Assembly: GCA_017438745.1 (NCBI GenBank)
Contig: JAFRUS010000013.1
Coordinates: forward strand, 1 to 41,823
Source of the DNA: Oscillospiraceae bacterium
GTDB lineage: Bacteria > Bacillota > Clostridia > Oscillospirales > Ruminococcaceae
Direction of reading: 5' to 3'
DNA length: 41,823 bases
Shown: in pieces, positions 7,641 to 14,712 of the stretch
How the letters are laid out: every line of letters begins with the position of its first letter
Numbering within the stretch: the first letter of the stretch is position 1
Notes under the pieces: model-generated
Told to the model about the DNA's origin: nothing
The model's database searches: none
Seen by the model: only the letters and a program-made list of their open reading frames with translations
Translations under genes and position numbers: made by a program

Positions 7641-8453
7641 ATGGACGAGAATAATACAGAGAGAAAAAGCATAAATTTAACTAAAGAATCAGGAAGATCT
7701 CATGTCAGAGAAGCCTACCCGGTTTATAATAATAATACAAATCAGAATAATCTGGAGCGTGAAGAGTACAGAAATCGTCAGGATTATCAGCAGCCTCAGC
7801 AGATGATGCCTCAGTACGATGATCCTATGCCGGCAAGAAACAATTACGGAGTTCAGCCTGCACAGCAGAATTATCCGGCTCAGACACAGTACCAGAATCC
7901 TAACGACGATCTTAACCGTTACTATAATTACGAAGCACCTGTACAGAACGTGCCGCAGCCTGTTCCGCAGATCACTCAGCCCCCTGTACCTCAGATGAAT
8001 CAGATGAACGCCGGTCCTCAGATGAATAATCAGATGAACAACCAGATGAATCAGCAGGTAAACAACCAGCCGATGAAGTTCTGTAAGTTCTGCGGTGAAA
8101 GAATCCCGGCAGATGCTGTTATATGCACTCACTGCGGTCGTCAGGTCGAGGAGATCAGAGGTGCCGGTATGAACATGAACAGGTCCATGGATCAGCCTGT
8201 TGTTAATGTAAACAATAATTTCGGATCATTTGACTTTAACGAAAGTGACAAATCAAAGTCAACATCAGTTCTGCTTGCGGCTCTCGGATTTTTCGGAATT
8301 GCAGGCATACACCGTTTCTACGTAGGAAAGCCTCTGTCAGGTCTGCTCTGGCTCTGCACAGGCGGTCTCTGCGGATTCGGTACACTTGTTGATGTCATCC
8401 AGATAGCAAGCGGCACATTCAAAGACGGCGCCGGCAGAATTATCAAAAAATAA
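7641..8453 (+). CDS. Zinc-ribbon and TM2-domain membrane protein
   Basis: The start is the ATG at 7641 (AAAGGA about 11 nt upstream); an in-frame reading from 7566 covers the promoter. The 270-residue protein has four parts: a short charged N-terminus, a long disordered Gln/Asn/Pro-rich region (about 30-144, with tandem QMNN units), a double-CxxC zinc ribbon (CKFCGERIP...CTHCGRQ, 148-167), and a C-terminal TM2 domain (about 205-262, GFFGIAGIHRFYVGKPLSGLLW) that forms two membrane helices. Zinc-ribbon plus TM2 proteins are common in Firmicutes, with no firm function. The N-terminus carries the segment ERKSINLTKE and AYPVY, which recur at the C-terminus of the unrelated membrane protein at 25319-26524. 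It is monocistronic, ahead of the L10 operon promoter. Confidence 0.87.
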   Translation: MDENNTERKSINLTKESGRSHVREAYPVYNNNTNQNNLEREEYRNRQDYQQPQQMMPQYDDPMPARNNYGVQPAQQNYPAQTQYQNPNDDLNRYYNYEAPVQNVPQPVPQITQPPVPQMNQMNAGPQMNNQMNNQMNQQVNNQPMKFCKFCGERIPADAVICTHCGRQVEEIRGAGMNMNRSMDQPVVNVNNNFGSFDFNESDKSKSTSVLLAALGFFGIAGIHRFYVGKPLSGLLWLCTGGLCGFGTLVDVIQIASGTFKDGAGRIIKK

Positions 8454-8477
8454 TAAATAAAAAAATTCAAATCACTA

Positions 8478-8506
8478 TTGACAATTAAAAAATAATGTGG
8501 TAGAAT
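8478..8506 (+). promoter_or_regulatory. Promoter of the rplJ-rplL operon
   Basis: TTGACA (8478-8483), exactly 17 bp, TAGAAT (8501-8506). The L10 leader RNA starts directly downstream. Confidence 0.8.
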
Positions 8507-8511
8507 AATTA

Positions 8512-8650
8512 ATGTTGTGAGTTTTCGCTCATGACGATCGTATTCTAAAGACAGCTGGTGGTCATGCACCGTAAGTCCAGCCGAGGAATGTGGCGATTAA
8601 TTACTACATGTAATCTACACCTTTCTCGTATTTTATGAGGAAGGTTTTTT
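8512..8650 (+). ncRNA. Ribosomal protein L10 leader with intrinsic terminator
   Basis: The 5' untranslated region of rplJ carries the hallmark AAAGACAGCTGG...CCAGCCGAGG of the Firmicute L10 leader, where the L10-(L12)4 complex binds its own mRNA. It ends in a hairpin (8619-8645, ACCTTTCTC paired to GAGGAAGGT) with a T tract at 8645-8650, consistent with premature termination when L10 is in excess. Mechanism is inferred from the known family. Confidence 0.8.
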
Positions 8651-8697
8651 ATTGCCCTCTCTTTGATACGATTATCATATCTTCGGAGGTGAAATTA

Positions 8698-9204
8698 ATG
8701 GCAAGTGAACAGATTTTAGCAGGTAAGAAGGCCAGAGTTGCAGAAGTTGCAGAACTTCTCAAGAATTCTTGTGCAGGTGTTATCGTTGACTACAAGGGTA
8801 TCACTGTTGAAGAAGACACTAAGCTCCGTAAGGAACTCCGTGAAGCTGGCGTAAATTACTTTGTAGAAAAGAACTCAATTCTTCGCTTTGCATTAAAGGA
8901 AGCAGGTGTTGAAGGTCTCGACAACGTACTCGAAGGCACAACAGCTATCGCTCTCTCAGCTGAGGATCAGACTGCTCCGGCAAGAATCCTTGGCAAGTAT
9001 GCAGATGCTTCAGAAGGCAAGTTCAAGGTTAAGGCTGGTTACATCGGCTCAGACATCTACGACGAAGCAGGCGTTATGGCTCTTTCAAAGATCCCATCAA
9101 GAGAAGTACTTCTCGCTCAGCTCGTTGGTTCACTCCAGGGTCCTATCCAGAAGCTCGCTGCGCTTCTTAAGGCAGTATCTGAAAAGGACGGAGAAGCAGC
9201 TTAA
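8698..9204 (+). CDS. rplJ: 50S ribosomal protein L10
   Basis: L10 forms the base of the ribosomal stalk and anchors L7/L12 dimers. The start is the ATG at 8698 with CGGAGGT 7 nt upstream; an in-frame extension to 8635 would run through the leader terminator. The 168-residue product has the usual L10 opening (KKARVAEVAELLKNSCAGVIVDYKGITVEEDTKLR in family terms), the conserved RNA-binding N-domain and the C-terminal helix that binds L12. Length is normal. It is followed by rplL after 52 bp and preceded by the L10 leader. Confidence 0.97.
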   Translation: MASEQILAGKKARVAEVAELLKNSCAGVIVDYKGITVEEDTKLRKELREAGVNYFVEKNSILRFALKEAGVEGLDNVLEGTTAIALSAEDQTAPARILGKYADASEGKFKVKAGYIGSDIYDEAGVMALSKIPSREVLLAQLVGSLQGPIQKLAALLKAVSEKDGEAA

Positions 9205-9256
9205 TCATATTGCTGCATAACATTTTTTAAAAATTTAGTTTAAGGAGAATATTATC

Positions 9257-9628
9257 ATGGCTTCAGAAAAGACAATGAAATTTATTGAAGATATCAAGGC
9301 TCTTACAGTATTAGAGCTCGCTGAATTAGTTGACGCTATTCAGGAAGAATTTGGCGTAACAGCTGCTGTTGCTGCTGCTCCAGCTGCTGGCGGTGCTGCT
9401 GCAGGTGCTGCTGAAAAGACTGAATTCGACGTTGTAATGACATCATTCGGCGACAGCAAGATGAACGTTATCAAGGTTATCAAGGACGTTATGGGTCTTG
9501 GCCTTAAGGAATCTAAGGAATTCGTTGAAGGACTTCCAAAGGCTGTTAAGGAAGGCGCTTCTAAGGCTGACGCTGAAGACATCAAGGCTAAGCTCGAAGC
9601 TGCTGGCGCTACAATCGAAATCAAGTAA
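9257..9628 (+). CDS. rplL: 50S ribosomal protein L7/L12
   Basis: The 123-residue protein forms the flexible stalk that recruits translation GTPases. An N-terminal dimerisation region (1-33) is followed by an Ala/Gly-rich hinge (about 35-52) and the conserved C-terminal domain ([21 protein letters not shown] onward, ending GATIEIK). A GGAG site precedes the ATG. A strong terminator follows at once (9657-9695). In most bacteria rpoB and rpoC come next; here they do not. Confidence 0.97.
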   Translation: MASEKTMKFIEDIKALTVLELAELVDAIQEEFGVTAAVAAAPAAGGAAAGAAEKTEFDVVMTSFGDSKMNVIKVIKDVMGLGLKESKEFVEGLPKAVKEGASKADAEDIKAKLEAAGATIEIK

Positions 9629-9656
9629 TTTTAAAAATTATTTCTTTTCACATAAC

Positions 9657-9695
9657 GAGAAGGCTGTGCATTCGCACAGCCTTCTTTGTTTTTTA
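9657..9695 (+). terminator. Terminator of rplJ-rplL
   Basis: GAAGGCTGTGC (9659-9669) pairs perfectly with GCACAGCCTTC (9674-9684) over a 4-nt loop, followed by TTTGTTTTTT. Confidence 0.9.
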
Positions 9696-9796
9696 TGGAA
9701 CGTTTGAATGGGGATCTTACAGGGGAGTCATCATTCGATATTATTAATTCATCTATATTGCTTTACAGATACGCAATCTATGCTTACTCTAAAGCA

Positions 9797-9834
9797 ACAA
9801 AAATGCCTTCGCATCTGAGGTGATGCGAAGGCAT
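9797..9834 (-). terminator. Terminator of prs
   Basis: On the minus strand ATGCCTTCGCATC (9834-9822) pairs with GATGCGAAGGCAT (9815-9803), then TTTTTG. It lies about 20 bp after the prs stop. Between this hairpin and the rplL terminator (9696-9796) nothing else is recognisable. Confidence 0.85.
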
Positions 9835-9855
9835 GAATTTTTCCGGTATGGTTTA

Positions 9856-11004
9856 TCAGTGGTTGTACTTCTCGAGGAGCTGCTTGATCTTTTCGTGTGG
9901 ATCGATGACGTTGCTGATAGAGATGTCGTGGTTGATAGCTGAGATGAAGTAAGCGATGTACTTTGAAACGTCAACTTCCATGAACCATTCTCTCTTGAGA
10001 AGTTCAGGTGTTCTGTATGTAAGATTTGTACCGAGGATGCCGTTGATATAGCCGTCTTCGTAAGCTTTATCAAACTTTTCAAGACCGTCTGTGAAGAGTC
10101 CGTATGTTGCGTAAGCATAAATCTTGTTTGCTTTCTTTTCCTTGAGCTGGTATGCGATGTCGAGAACTGACTGGCCTGATGAGATGATGTCATCGGCAAC
10201 GAAGATGTCCATGCCTTCAACGTCTCTTCCGAGGTATTCGTGAGCTACGATAGGGTTTCTTCCGTTTTCGATTCTTGAGTAGTCACGTCTCTTGTAGAAC
10301 ATACCGAGTTCAACGCCGAGAACTGAAGCATAGTACATGTTTCTGTTGAGGGCACCTTCGTCAGGGCTTACGATCATGAAGTTGTCCTTTGTGATGTGAA
10401 GGTTAGGAATGTTCTTGTACATTGTCTTGAGAACCTGGTATGTAGGCATTACGTTGTCAAAGCCCATGAGCGGGATAGCGTTGTGTACTCTAGGATCGTG
10501 AGCATCAAATGTTACGATGTTTGAAACGCCCATGCTCTGGAGTTCCTGAAGTGCCCATGCACAGTCAAGAGATTCACGGTAGTTTCTTCTGTGCTGTCTG
10601 CCGCCGTAGAGGATAGGCATAATTACGTTAATTCTGTGTGCCTTGCCGCTGGCAGCCTGAATGATTCTTTTGAGATCCTGATAGTGATCGTCAGGTGACA
10701 TGAAGTTTTCCTGACCGAACATCTTGTACTTGCAGCTGTAGTTGTTTACGTCAACGATAATGAAAAGATCCTTGCCGCGTACTGTTGACTTGATGAGACC
10801 CTTGCCGTCGCCTGAAGCGAAACGCGGGCACTGGCTTTCAATAAGGAAGCCGTCCTTGTCAAGGCCGCTCTGCTTAGCCCATTCAACAAGATAGCTGTTG
10901 ATCTTGTCGCCGAGTTCATCGGCACCGTTCATAGCGATGAGACCAAGAGGGGCAACACTTGTTTCAGGATTGAAAACCGCAACATTTGAAGAATTCATAG
11001 ACAT
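9856..11004 (-). CDS. prs: Ribose-phosphate pyrophosphokinase (PRPP synthetase), long form
   Basis: The enzyme makes PRPP from ribose 5-phosphate and ATP, the precursor for purines, pyrimidines, His, Trp and NAD. The start chosen is the ATG at 11004, with AAAGGG about 9 nt upstream; a longer in-frame reading to 11088 extends into the structured leader. The 382-residue protein is longer than the usual 315. It has the region equivalent to the ATP loop (GGRQHRRNYRES), the metal-binding segment TFDAHDPRVHN and the PRPP loop (FVADDIISSGQSV), here with Gln-Ser in place of the usual Gly-Thr. The C-terminus adds about 60 residues. Similar long Prs proteins are, from memory, typical of clostridia. A promoter lies at 11213-11242 and a 200-nt structured leader lies in front. 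Confidence 0.92.
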   Translation of the reverse strand: MSMNSSNVAVFNPETSVAPLGLIAMNGADELGDKINSYLVEWAKQSGLDKDGFLIESQCPRFASGDGKGLIKSTVRGKDLFIIVDVNNYSCKYKMFGQENFMSPDDHYQDLKRIIQAASGKAHRINVIMPILYGGRQHRRNYRESLDCAWALQELQSMGVSNIVTFDAHDPRVHNAIPLMGFDNVMPTYQVLKTMYKNIPNLHITKDNFMIVSPDEGALNRNMYYASVLGVELGMFYKRRDYSRIENGRNPIVAHEYLGRDVEGMDIFVADDIISSGQSVLDIAYQLKEKKANKIYAYATYGLFTDGLEKFDKAYEDGYINGILGTNLTYRTPELLKREWFMEVDVSKYIAYFISAINHDISISNVIDPHEKIKQLLEKYNH

Positions 11005-11206
11005 TTGACCATACCCTTTCAGAAAATGAAATAAAAATGAAAGTAAAAACAGGGCCGTGCTGATCCGGTCAATGATCATAAAGCACACCGGGATGACCGT
11101 GCCGCAGAAAAATACGATTTTTCGCGGATCTCAGACCTTTTCCACGTTCCCTGAAACGAATGTATATGCTAAAAAACATCCCCGGTTTTTATGCATAATC
11201 AACTAT
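11005..11206 (-). promoter_or_regulatory. Structured prs leader, possible riboswitch or attenuator
   Basis: The mRNA leader holds the segment CAGGGAACGTGG...GGTCTGAGA (11153-11129). Next comes a clean hairpin with arms CCGC/GCGG and AAAAA/TTTTT (11127-11102). Two mutually exclusive pairings follow: CGGTCA (11099-11094) with TGACCG (11071-11066), and GTGC (11086-11083) with GCAC (11060-11057), the latter followed closely by TTTTT (11049-11045). This layout fits a terminator/antiterminator switch. The GGTC-GAGA and ACGG segments recall ykkC-type riboswitches, some of which sit before nucleotide and PRPP genes, but the match is partial. The rest of the gap to comEA (11207-11338) holds the promoter and nothing else I recognise. 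Confidence 0.4.
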
Positions 11207-11212
11207 AATAAA

Positions 11213-11242
11213 AGTATATCATTGATAGAAGGTATTTGTCAA
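11213..11242 (-). promoter_or_regulatory. Promoter of prs
   Basis: On the minus strand TTGACA (11242-11237), 18-bp spacer, TATACT (11218-11213). Confidence 0.7.
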
Positions 11243-11338
11243 TTATCTTATTATAATAAAATGACCGCAAATAAAGACAAATTATTGTCGAAAACTCAAA
11301 TAATTATAGTTGTATGGTTAGCTTTCGGTAACGATATA

Positions 11339-11728
11339 CTATATAGTAATATAAGGAGCAATCGATTCCACTGTTTTCTTTCCTATGCCGGAAACCAGTG
11401 CAAGTTCCGAGATATCTGAAAACGGACCGTTCTCAGTGCGGTATTCTATTATACTCATCGCTTTCTTTTCACCGATGCCGCTTAGAGTCATAAGTTCTGC
11501 CTTGTCAGCAGTGTTTATATTTATAAGACTTCCGGAAACTTCACCGGTGCCGGATGTGCCTGAGTTTTCAGAAGAGAGTGTGACTTCTGACCAGTCTTCA
11601 GACGAAACTTCGACTGCGGTCTCCGCAGGGACTGCAGCTTCCGTAATCATTGTGACGGCTTCGGGTATAAGCCTGTCTTTTACTGTTTTTTGATCATCGT
11701 GTCCTTTAGGTATCTCACGGTATATCAT
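11339..11728 (-). CDS. comEA: ComEA-type helix-hairpin-helix DNA-binding protein, 5' end disrupted
   Basis: ComEA is a membrane-anchored DNA receptor for competence. The C-terminal 65 residues have the paired helix-hairpin-helix repeats (NINTADKAELMTLSGIGEKK and the SELALVSGIGKKTVESI region), preceded by a Ser/Thr/Glu-rich linker. The first in-frame start codon is the ATG at 11728, yet the frame stays open upstream to about 11799 and encodes a basic, then hydrophobic stretch (KKIYYSVCCTLALLLAVIMIY), exactly the expected membrane anchor. No ATG, GTG or TTG exists in that frame. An ATG at 11810 lies in another frame, and skipping one base at 11783 would join it to the anchor (MVVKENQYR then KKIYY). 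So the gene has either a one-base frameshift, a mutated start, or a very unusual start. It lies upstream of prs but has its own promoter. Confidence 0.75.
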   Translation of the reverse strand: MIYREIPKGHDDQKTVKDRLIPEAVTMITEAAVPAETAVEVSSEDWSEVTLSSENSGTSGTGEVSGSLININTADKAELMTLSGIGEKKAMSIIEYRTENGPFSDISELALVSGIGKKTVESIAPYITI

Positions 11729-11828
11729 TATTACTGCAAGAAGCAGAGCGAGAGTACAGCATACTGAATAGTATATTTTCTTATCTGTATTGATTTTCCT
11801 TCACCACCATATAGAATATCTAAATACT

Positions 11829-11857
11829 ATTTTACACCATTTAAATTAGTTTGTAAA
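11829..11857 (-). promoter_or_regulatory. Promoter of comEA
   Basis: On the minus strand TTTACA (11857-11852), 17 bp, TAAAAT (11834-11829). The implied transcript start is close to 11822, so a GAAGGA ribosome site at 11801-11796 lies inside the mRNA, although no normal start codon follows it in the anchor frame. Confidence 0.5.
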
Positions 11858-11904
11858 TACATTTGAGGGAATTATAAGAAAATATTTGAAAGCAAAAAAA
11901 GTTG

Positions 11905-11933
11905 TTGACTTTAGGCGTGAAACATGGTAAAAT
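11905..11933 (+). promoter_or_regulatory. Promoter of the rpmG-secE-nusG-rplK-rplA block
   Basis: TTGACT (11905-11910), 17 bp, TAAAAT (11928-11933). Confidence 0.75.
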
Positions 11934-11935
11934 AT

Positions 11936-12078
11936 AAGTACCTCTTTGTGAGGTGCATTTTTTTGCTCTTTTGCAGAAAATCACACTCAGTTTAACAGAG
12001 GGAGGCCGTGCAGTTCTGGTCTGCAAATGACCGAAAAACTGCGTTTGAAGAATAATTACATTCAGGAGGTGCCGACAC
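11936..12078 (+). promoter_or_regulatory. rpmG leader with hairpin and U tract at the transcript start
   Basis: A hairpin ACCTC-TTTGT-GAGGT followed by ATTTTTTT (T tract 11959-11965) begins at or next to the predicted transcription start. A second stem pairs GCAGTT (12010-12015) and GGTC with GACC and AACTGC (12037-12042). The rest of the leader ends in the ribosome site AGGAGGT. The first hairpin could act as an early attenuator or as a 5' stabilising stem. Confidence 0.4.
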
Positions 12079-12228
12079 GTGAGAGTTAAGGTAACATTAG
12101 CTTGTACAGAATGCAAGCAGCGTAATTACGCAACAAAGAAGAACAAGAAGAACGACCCTGACAGAATTGAAATGAACAAGTACTGCAAGTTCTGCAGAAA
12201 GCATACTCTGCACAGGGAAACAAAGTAA
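12079..12228 (+). CDS. rpmG: 50S ribosomal protein L33
   Basis: A 49-residue protein starting with GTG at 12079, with GGAGGT 8 nt upstream. The sequence begins [21 protein letters not shown] and contains two CxxC pairs (CTEC, CKFC), so it is the zinc-binding form of L33. It ends HRETK, as expected. It is the first gene of the block, 15 bp before secE. Confidence 0.95.
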   Translation: MRVKVTLACTECKQRNYATKKNKKNDPDRIEMNKYCKFCRKHTLHRETK

Positions 12229-12243
12229 TTCCGGAGGTTGCTC

Positions 12244-12510
12244 ATGGCAAAGGAAGATTTAAAATCTGAAAAGAAAAAGGAAAAAACTCCGGCAAAGTCT
12301 TCTGCCAAAAATCAGAAGAAGCAGCCTAACTCGGTTGCTAAATACTTCAAAGACCTTAAGAGCGAATTCAAGAAGGTCGTATGGCCAACAAAGAAGCAGG
12401 TCATCAACAACACAACAGTTGTTCTCGTGACTATCCTTCTTATCGGGATCTTTGTAGGCGCATTCGATACTATCGGCGGATGGGCTCTGAAGATGTTCTT
12501 AAACAAATAA
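12244..12510 (+). CDS. secE: Protein translocase subunit SecE
   Basis: SecE clamps the SecYEG channel. The start is the ATG at 12244 with GGAGGT upstream; an in-frame TTG at 12238 overlaps the ribosome site. The 88-residue protein has a charged Lys-rich N-terminus (1-35), the conserved amphipathic segment (YFKDLKSEFKKVVWPTKKQV) and a single membrane helix (TTVVLVTILLIGIFVGAFDTIGG region). It is the single-helix form usual in Gram-positive bacteria. Its place between rpmG and nusG is the classic one. Confidence 0.95.
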   Translation: MAKEDLKSEKKKEKTPAKSSAKNQKKQPNSVAKYFKDLKSEFKKVVWPTKKQVINNTTVVLVTILLIGIFVGAFDTIGGWALKMFLNK

Positions 12511-12545
12511 GCAGTTACAGTCTAAATGCAAGGAGGTAATTTTGC

Positions 12546-13079
12546 ATGTCAGAAGCAGCAAAATGGTATGTTATTCACACTTATTCGGGTTATGAGAACA
12601 AGGTAAAACAGAACATCGAAAAAGTTGTTGAAAACAGAAAGCTTCACGACCTGATCCTTGAGGTAAGAGTACCTACAGAAAAGGTAACAGAAATTACTGA
12701 CGGCAAGACAAAAGAAGTGGAAAGAAAAACATTTCCAGGTTATGTTCTGCTGAAAATGGTATACACAGATGAATCATGGTACATAGTAAAGAGTACACGA
12801 GGTGTTACAGGATTCGTTGGTCCTGCATCAGAACCTACACCGCTTTCTGAAAAGGAAGTTGAAGCACTTGGTGTTTCACTTGATACACCAGCGGTTGAGG
12901 TCAACATTTCTGCCGGAGACAGCGTTCGTGTATCAGGTACTGCAATGGACGGATTCGTTGGTGTGGTACAGAAGGTCGATGTTGACAATGGTACTGTTGA
13001 CGTTCTCGTTTCAATGTTCGGCCGTGAAACTCCAGCTACACTGAGCCTTACACAGGTTATCAGGCTGGAAGATATTTAA
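12546..13079 (+). CDS. nusG: Transcription termination/antitermination protein NusG
   Basis: NusG binds RNA polymerase and modulates pausing and coupling to translation. The 177-residue protein shows the NGN domain (WYVIHTYSGYENKVKQNIEK onward, with FPGYVLLKM) and a C-terminal KOW motif (about 122-150, DSVRVSGTAMDGFVGVV). AAGGAGGT precedes the ATG. Length and order after secE are standard. Confidence 0.97.
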   Translation: MSEAAKWYVIHTYSGYENKVKQNIEKVVENRKLHDLILEVRVPTEKVTEITDGKTKEVERKTFPGYVLLKMVYTDESWYIVKSTRGVTGFVGPASEPTPLSEKEVEALGVSLDTPAVEVNISAGDSVRVSGTAMDGFVGVVQKVDVDNGTVDVLVSMFGRETPATLSLTQVIRLEDI

Positions 13080-13127
13080 TAATCAAAAGTAAACGTATTT
13101 TTTTAAAACTGGCTGAAGCAACAGTCA

Positions 13128-13183
13128 GTGTGGGAGAGGCAAAATATTAATGATCATTGCCTCGTTCGTGACCACTTTATGGA
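13128..13183 (+). promoter_or_regulatory. rplK leader stem, possible L1 target
   Basis: GTGG (13130-13133) pairs with CCAC (13172-13175), and the inner GAGGC (13136-13140) pairs with GCCTC (13159-13163). The element ends ACCACTTTATGGAGG and runs into the ribosome site. A related element precedes rplA. L1 is known to repress the L11-L1 operon through its mRNA, so this is a plausible L1 site. Confidence 0.45.
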
Positions 13184-13196
13184 GGTGCAATAAACC

Positions 13197-13622
13197 ATGG
13201 CACAGAAAGTCGTTGGCTATATTAAATTACAGATCGCTGCAGGTAAGGCAACACCTGCTCCACCGGTTGGTCCTGCTTTAGGTCAGCACGGTGTTAACAT
13301 CATGGCTTTTACAAAGGAATTCAATGAAAGAACTAAGAATGATATCGGTCTTATCATCCCTGTTGTAATCACAGTTTATGCTGACCGTACATTCTCATTC
13401 ATCACAAAGACACCGCCGGCTGCAGTTCTTATCAAGAAGGCTTGCGGAATCGAAAGCGGTTCTGGCGTACCTAACAAGACAAAGGTAGCTAAGATCACTA
13501 AGGATCAGATCAGAAAGATCGCTGAAACAAAGATGCCTGACCTCAACGCTGCTACAATCGAAACAGCTATGAGCATGATCGCTGGTACAGCTCGTTCAAT
13601 GGGCGTTACAGTTGAAGACTGA
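13197..13622 (+). CDS. rplK: 50S ribosomal protein L11
   Basis: The 141-residue protein binds 23S rRNA at the GTPase centre. Hallmarks are the Pro-rich N-terminal loop ([20 protein letters not shown]) and the C-terminal rRNA-binding domain with [15 protein letters not shown] and [12 protein letters not shown]. Length and ending are typical. GGAGGTG precedes the ATG. The structured leader in front and the position before rplA match the usual L11 operon. Confidence 0.97.
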   Translation: MAQKVVGYIKLQIAAGKATPAPPVGPALGQHGVNIMAFTKEFNERTKNDIGLIIPVVITVYADRTFSFITKTPPAAVLIKKACGIESGSGVPNKTKVAKITKDQIRKIAETKMPDLNAATIETAMSMIAGTARSMGVTVED

Positions 13623-13661
13623 TTTTAGTAAACTTTAAAACATAAGAATATTCGTACGTTA

Positions 13662-13734
13662 TCTAATGGTGGGAGGAAACTTTCCGCTAACTGAAACTGC
13701 GTATAAGCGTTTTGGTATTACCACTTTATAGGAG
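13662..13734 (+). promoter_or_regulatory. rplA leader stem related to the rplK leader
   Basis: GGTGG (13668-13672) pairs with ACCAC (13720-13724). As in the rplK leader, a purine-rich GGGAGG follows the first arm and CCACTTTATAGGAGG closes it. It overlaps the region just before the rplA ribosome site. Confidence 0.4.
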
Positions 13735-13742
13735 GATAAATA

Positions 13743-14438
13743 ATGAAACACGGCAAGAAGTATAATGATAGTGTAAAGACTATCGAAGCTGATAAATTTT
13801 ATGATTCTGCAGAAGCTCTCGACTTAGTTTGCAAGAACGCAAAGGCTAAGTTTGATGAAACTGTTGAAGTACATGTACGTCTCGGCGTTGACTCAAGACA
13901 TGCTGACCAGCAGGTTCGTGGTGCTGTTGTACTTCCGAACGGTACAGGTAAGAAGGTAAGAGTTTGCGTATTCTGTAAGGAAGACAAGTACGAAGCAGCT
14001 AAGGGTGCTGGTGCTGAATACGTAGGCGGACAGGATCTCGTTGACAAGATCGTTAAGGAAAACTGGATGGATTTCGACGTAGTTATCGCATCACCTGACA
14101 TGATGGGTCTCGTTGGTCGTCTCGGTAAGGTTCTCGGCCCAAGAGGTCTCATGCCAAACCCGAAGGCTGGTACAGTTACTCCAGACGTAGCTAAGGCTGT
14201 TACAGAAGCTAAGGCTGGTAAGATCGAATACCGTCTCGACAAGACAAACATCATCCACTGCCCGATCGGTAAGGCTTCATTCGGTGCTGAAAAGCTCGAC
14301 GCTAACTTCACAACACTTATCGAAGCTATCGTTAAGGCTAAGCCAGCAGCTGCTAAGGGTACATACCTCAAGTCTTGCGTAGTTACATCTACAATGGGCG
14401 TTGGTGTTCCTGTATCAACAGCTAAGTATGGCGCTTAA
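13743..14438 (+). CDS. rplA: 50S ribosomal protein L1
   Basis: The 231-residue protein binds 23S rRNA at the L1 stalk and often represses its own mRNA. The sequence opens [20 protein letters not shown] and has the L1 signature [20 protein letters not shown] together with [22 protein letters not shown]. Length is normal. It has a GGAGG site 6 nt upstream of the ATG and is followed by two terminators. rplJ does not follow; it is about 5 kb upstream instead. Confidence 0.97.
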   Translation: MKHGKKYNDSVKTIEADKFYDSAEALDLVCKNAKAKFDETVEVHVRLGVDSRHADQQVRGAVVLPNGTGKKVRVCVFCKEDKYEAAKGAGAEYVGGQDLVDKIVKENWMDFDVVIASPDMMGLVGRLGKVLGPRGLMPNPKAGTVTPDVAKAVTEAKAGKIEYRLDKTNIIHCPIGKASFGAEKLDANFTTLIEAIVKAKPAAAKGTYLKSCVVTSTMGVGVPVSTAKYGA

Positions 14439-14470
14439 TCAGGCATCAGTCTGATCGTATAAAACAGATA

Positions 14471-14512
14471 TTCAGCTAACGGTAAATGATTTTCCGTTAG
14501 CTGTAATTTTTT
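14471..14512 (+). terminator. Terminator after rplA
   Basis: CAGCTAACGG (14473-14482) pairs perfectly with CCGTTAGCTG (14494-14503), then TAATTTTTT. Confidence 0.9.
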
Positions 14513-14518
14513 ATCTGT

Positions 14519-14560
14519 GCACATATTCTGATAAAAAAATCAGAATATGTGCTTCTTTTT
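14519..14560 (+). terminator. Second tandem terminator after rplA
   Basis: GCACATATTCTGAT pairs perfectly with ATCAGAATATGTGC (ends 14552), followed by TTCTTTTTT. It lies 7 bp after the first hairpin and would catch readthrough. Confidence 0.88.
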
Positions 14561-14572
14561 TGTACAGTTGAC

Positions 14573-14601
14573 TTGATTTTGTGATGAAAATAATGTATAA
14601 T
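14573..14601 (+). promoter_or_regulatory. Promoter of the PAS-GGDEF-EAL gene
   Basis: TTGATT (14573-14578), 17 bp, perfect TATAAT (14596-14601). About 100 nt of AT-rich untranslated leader follows before the start at 14713; I see no known riboswitch in it. Confidence 0.6.
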
Positions 14602-14712
14602 TAAACAAACAGGGGTATATTGTTATTACTAACACTGATAATTCGAAATAATTTTTAACGAATTATACAAAAAATTATATGTACGATTATTATGATACAG
14701 GGAGGGGTAGCA

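Noticed and set aside
7689..8132. Long minus-strand open frame inside the TM2 protein gene
   Set aside because: It is the shadow of the Gln/Asn-rich repeat region, has no ribosome site and a Leu/Ile/His-rich product with no domain.
13799..14371. 190-codon minus-strand frame inside rplA
   Set aside because: It mirrors the strongly codon-biased L1 gene and has no ribosome site.
14568..14573. TTGACT as -35 of the PAS-GGDEF-EAL promoter
   Set aside because: The spacer to TATAAT would be 22 bp; TTGATT five bases on gives 17 bp.
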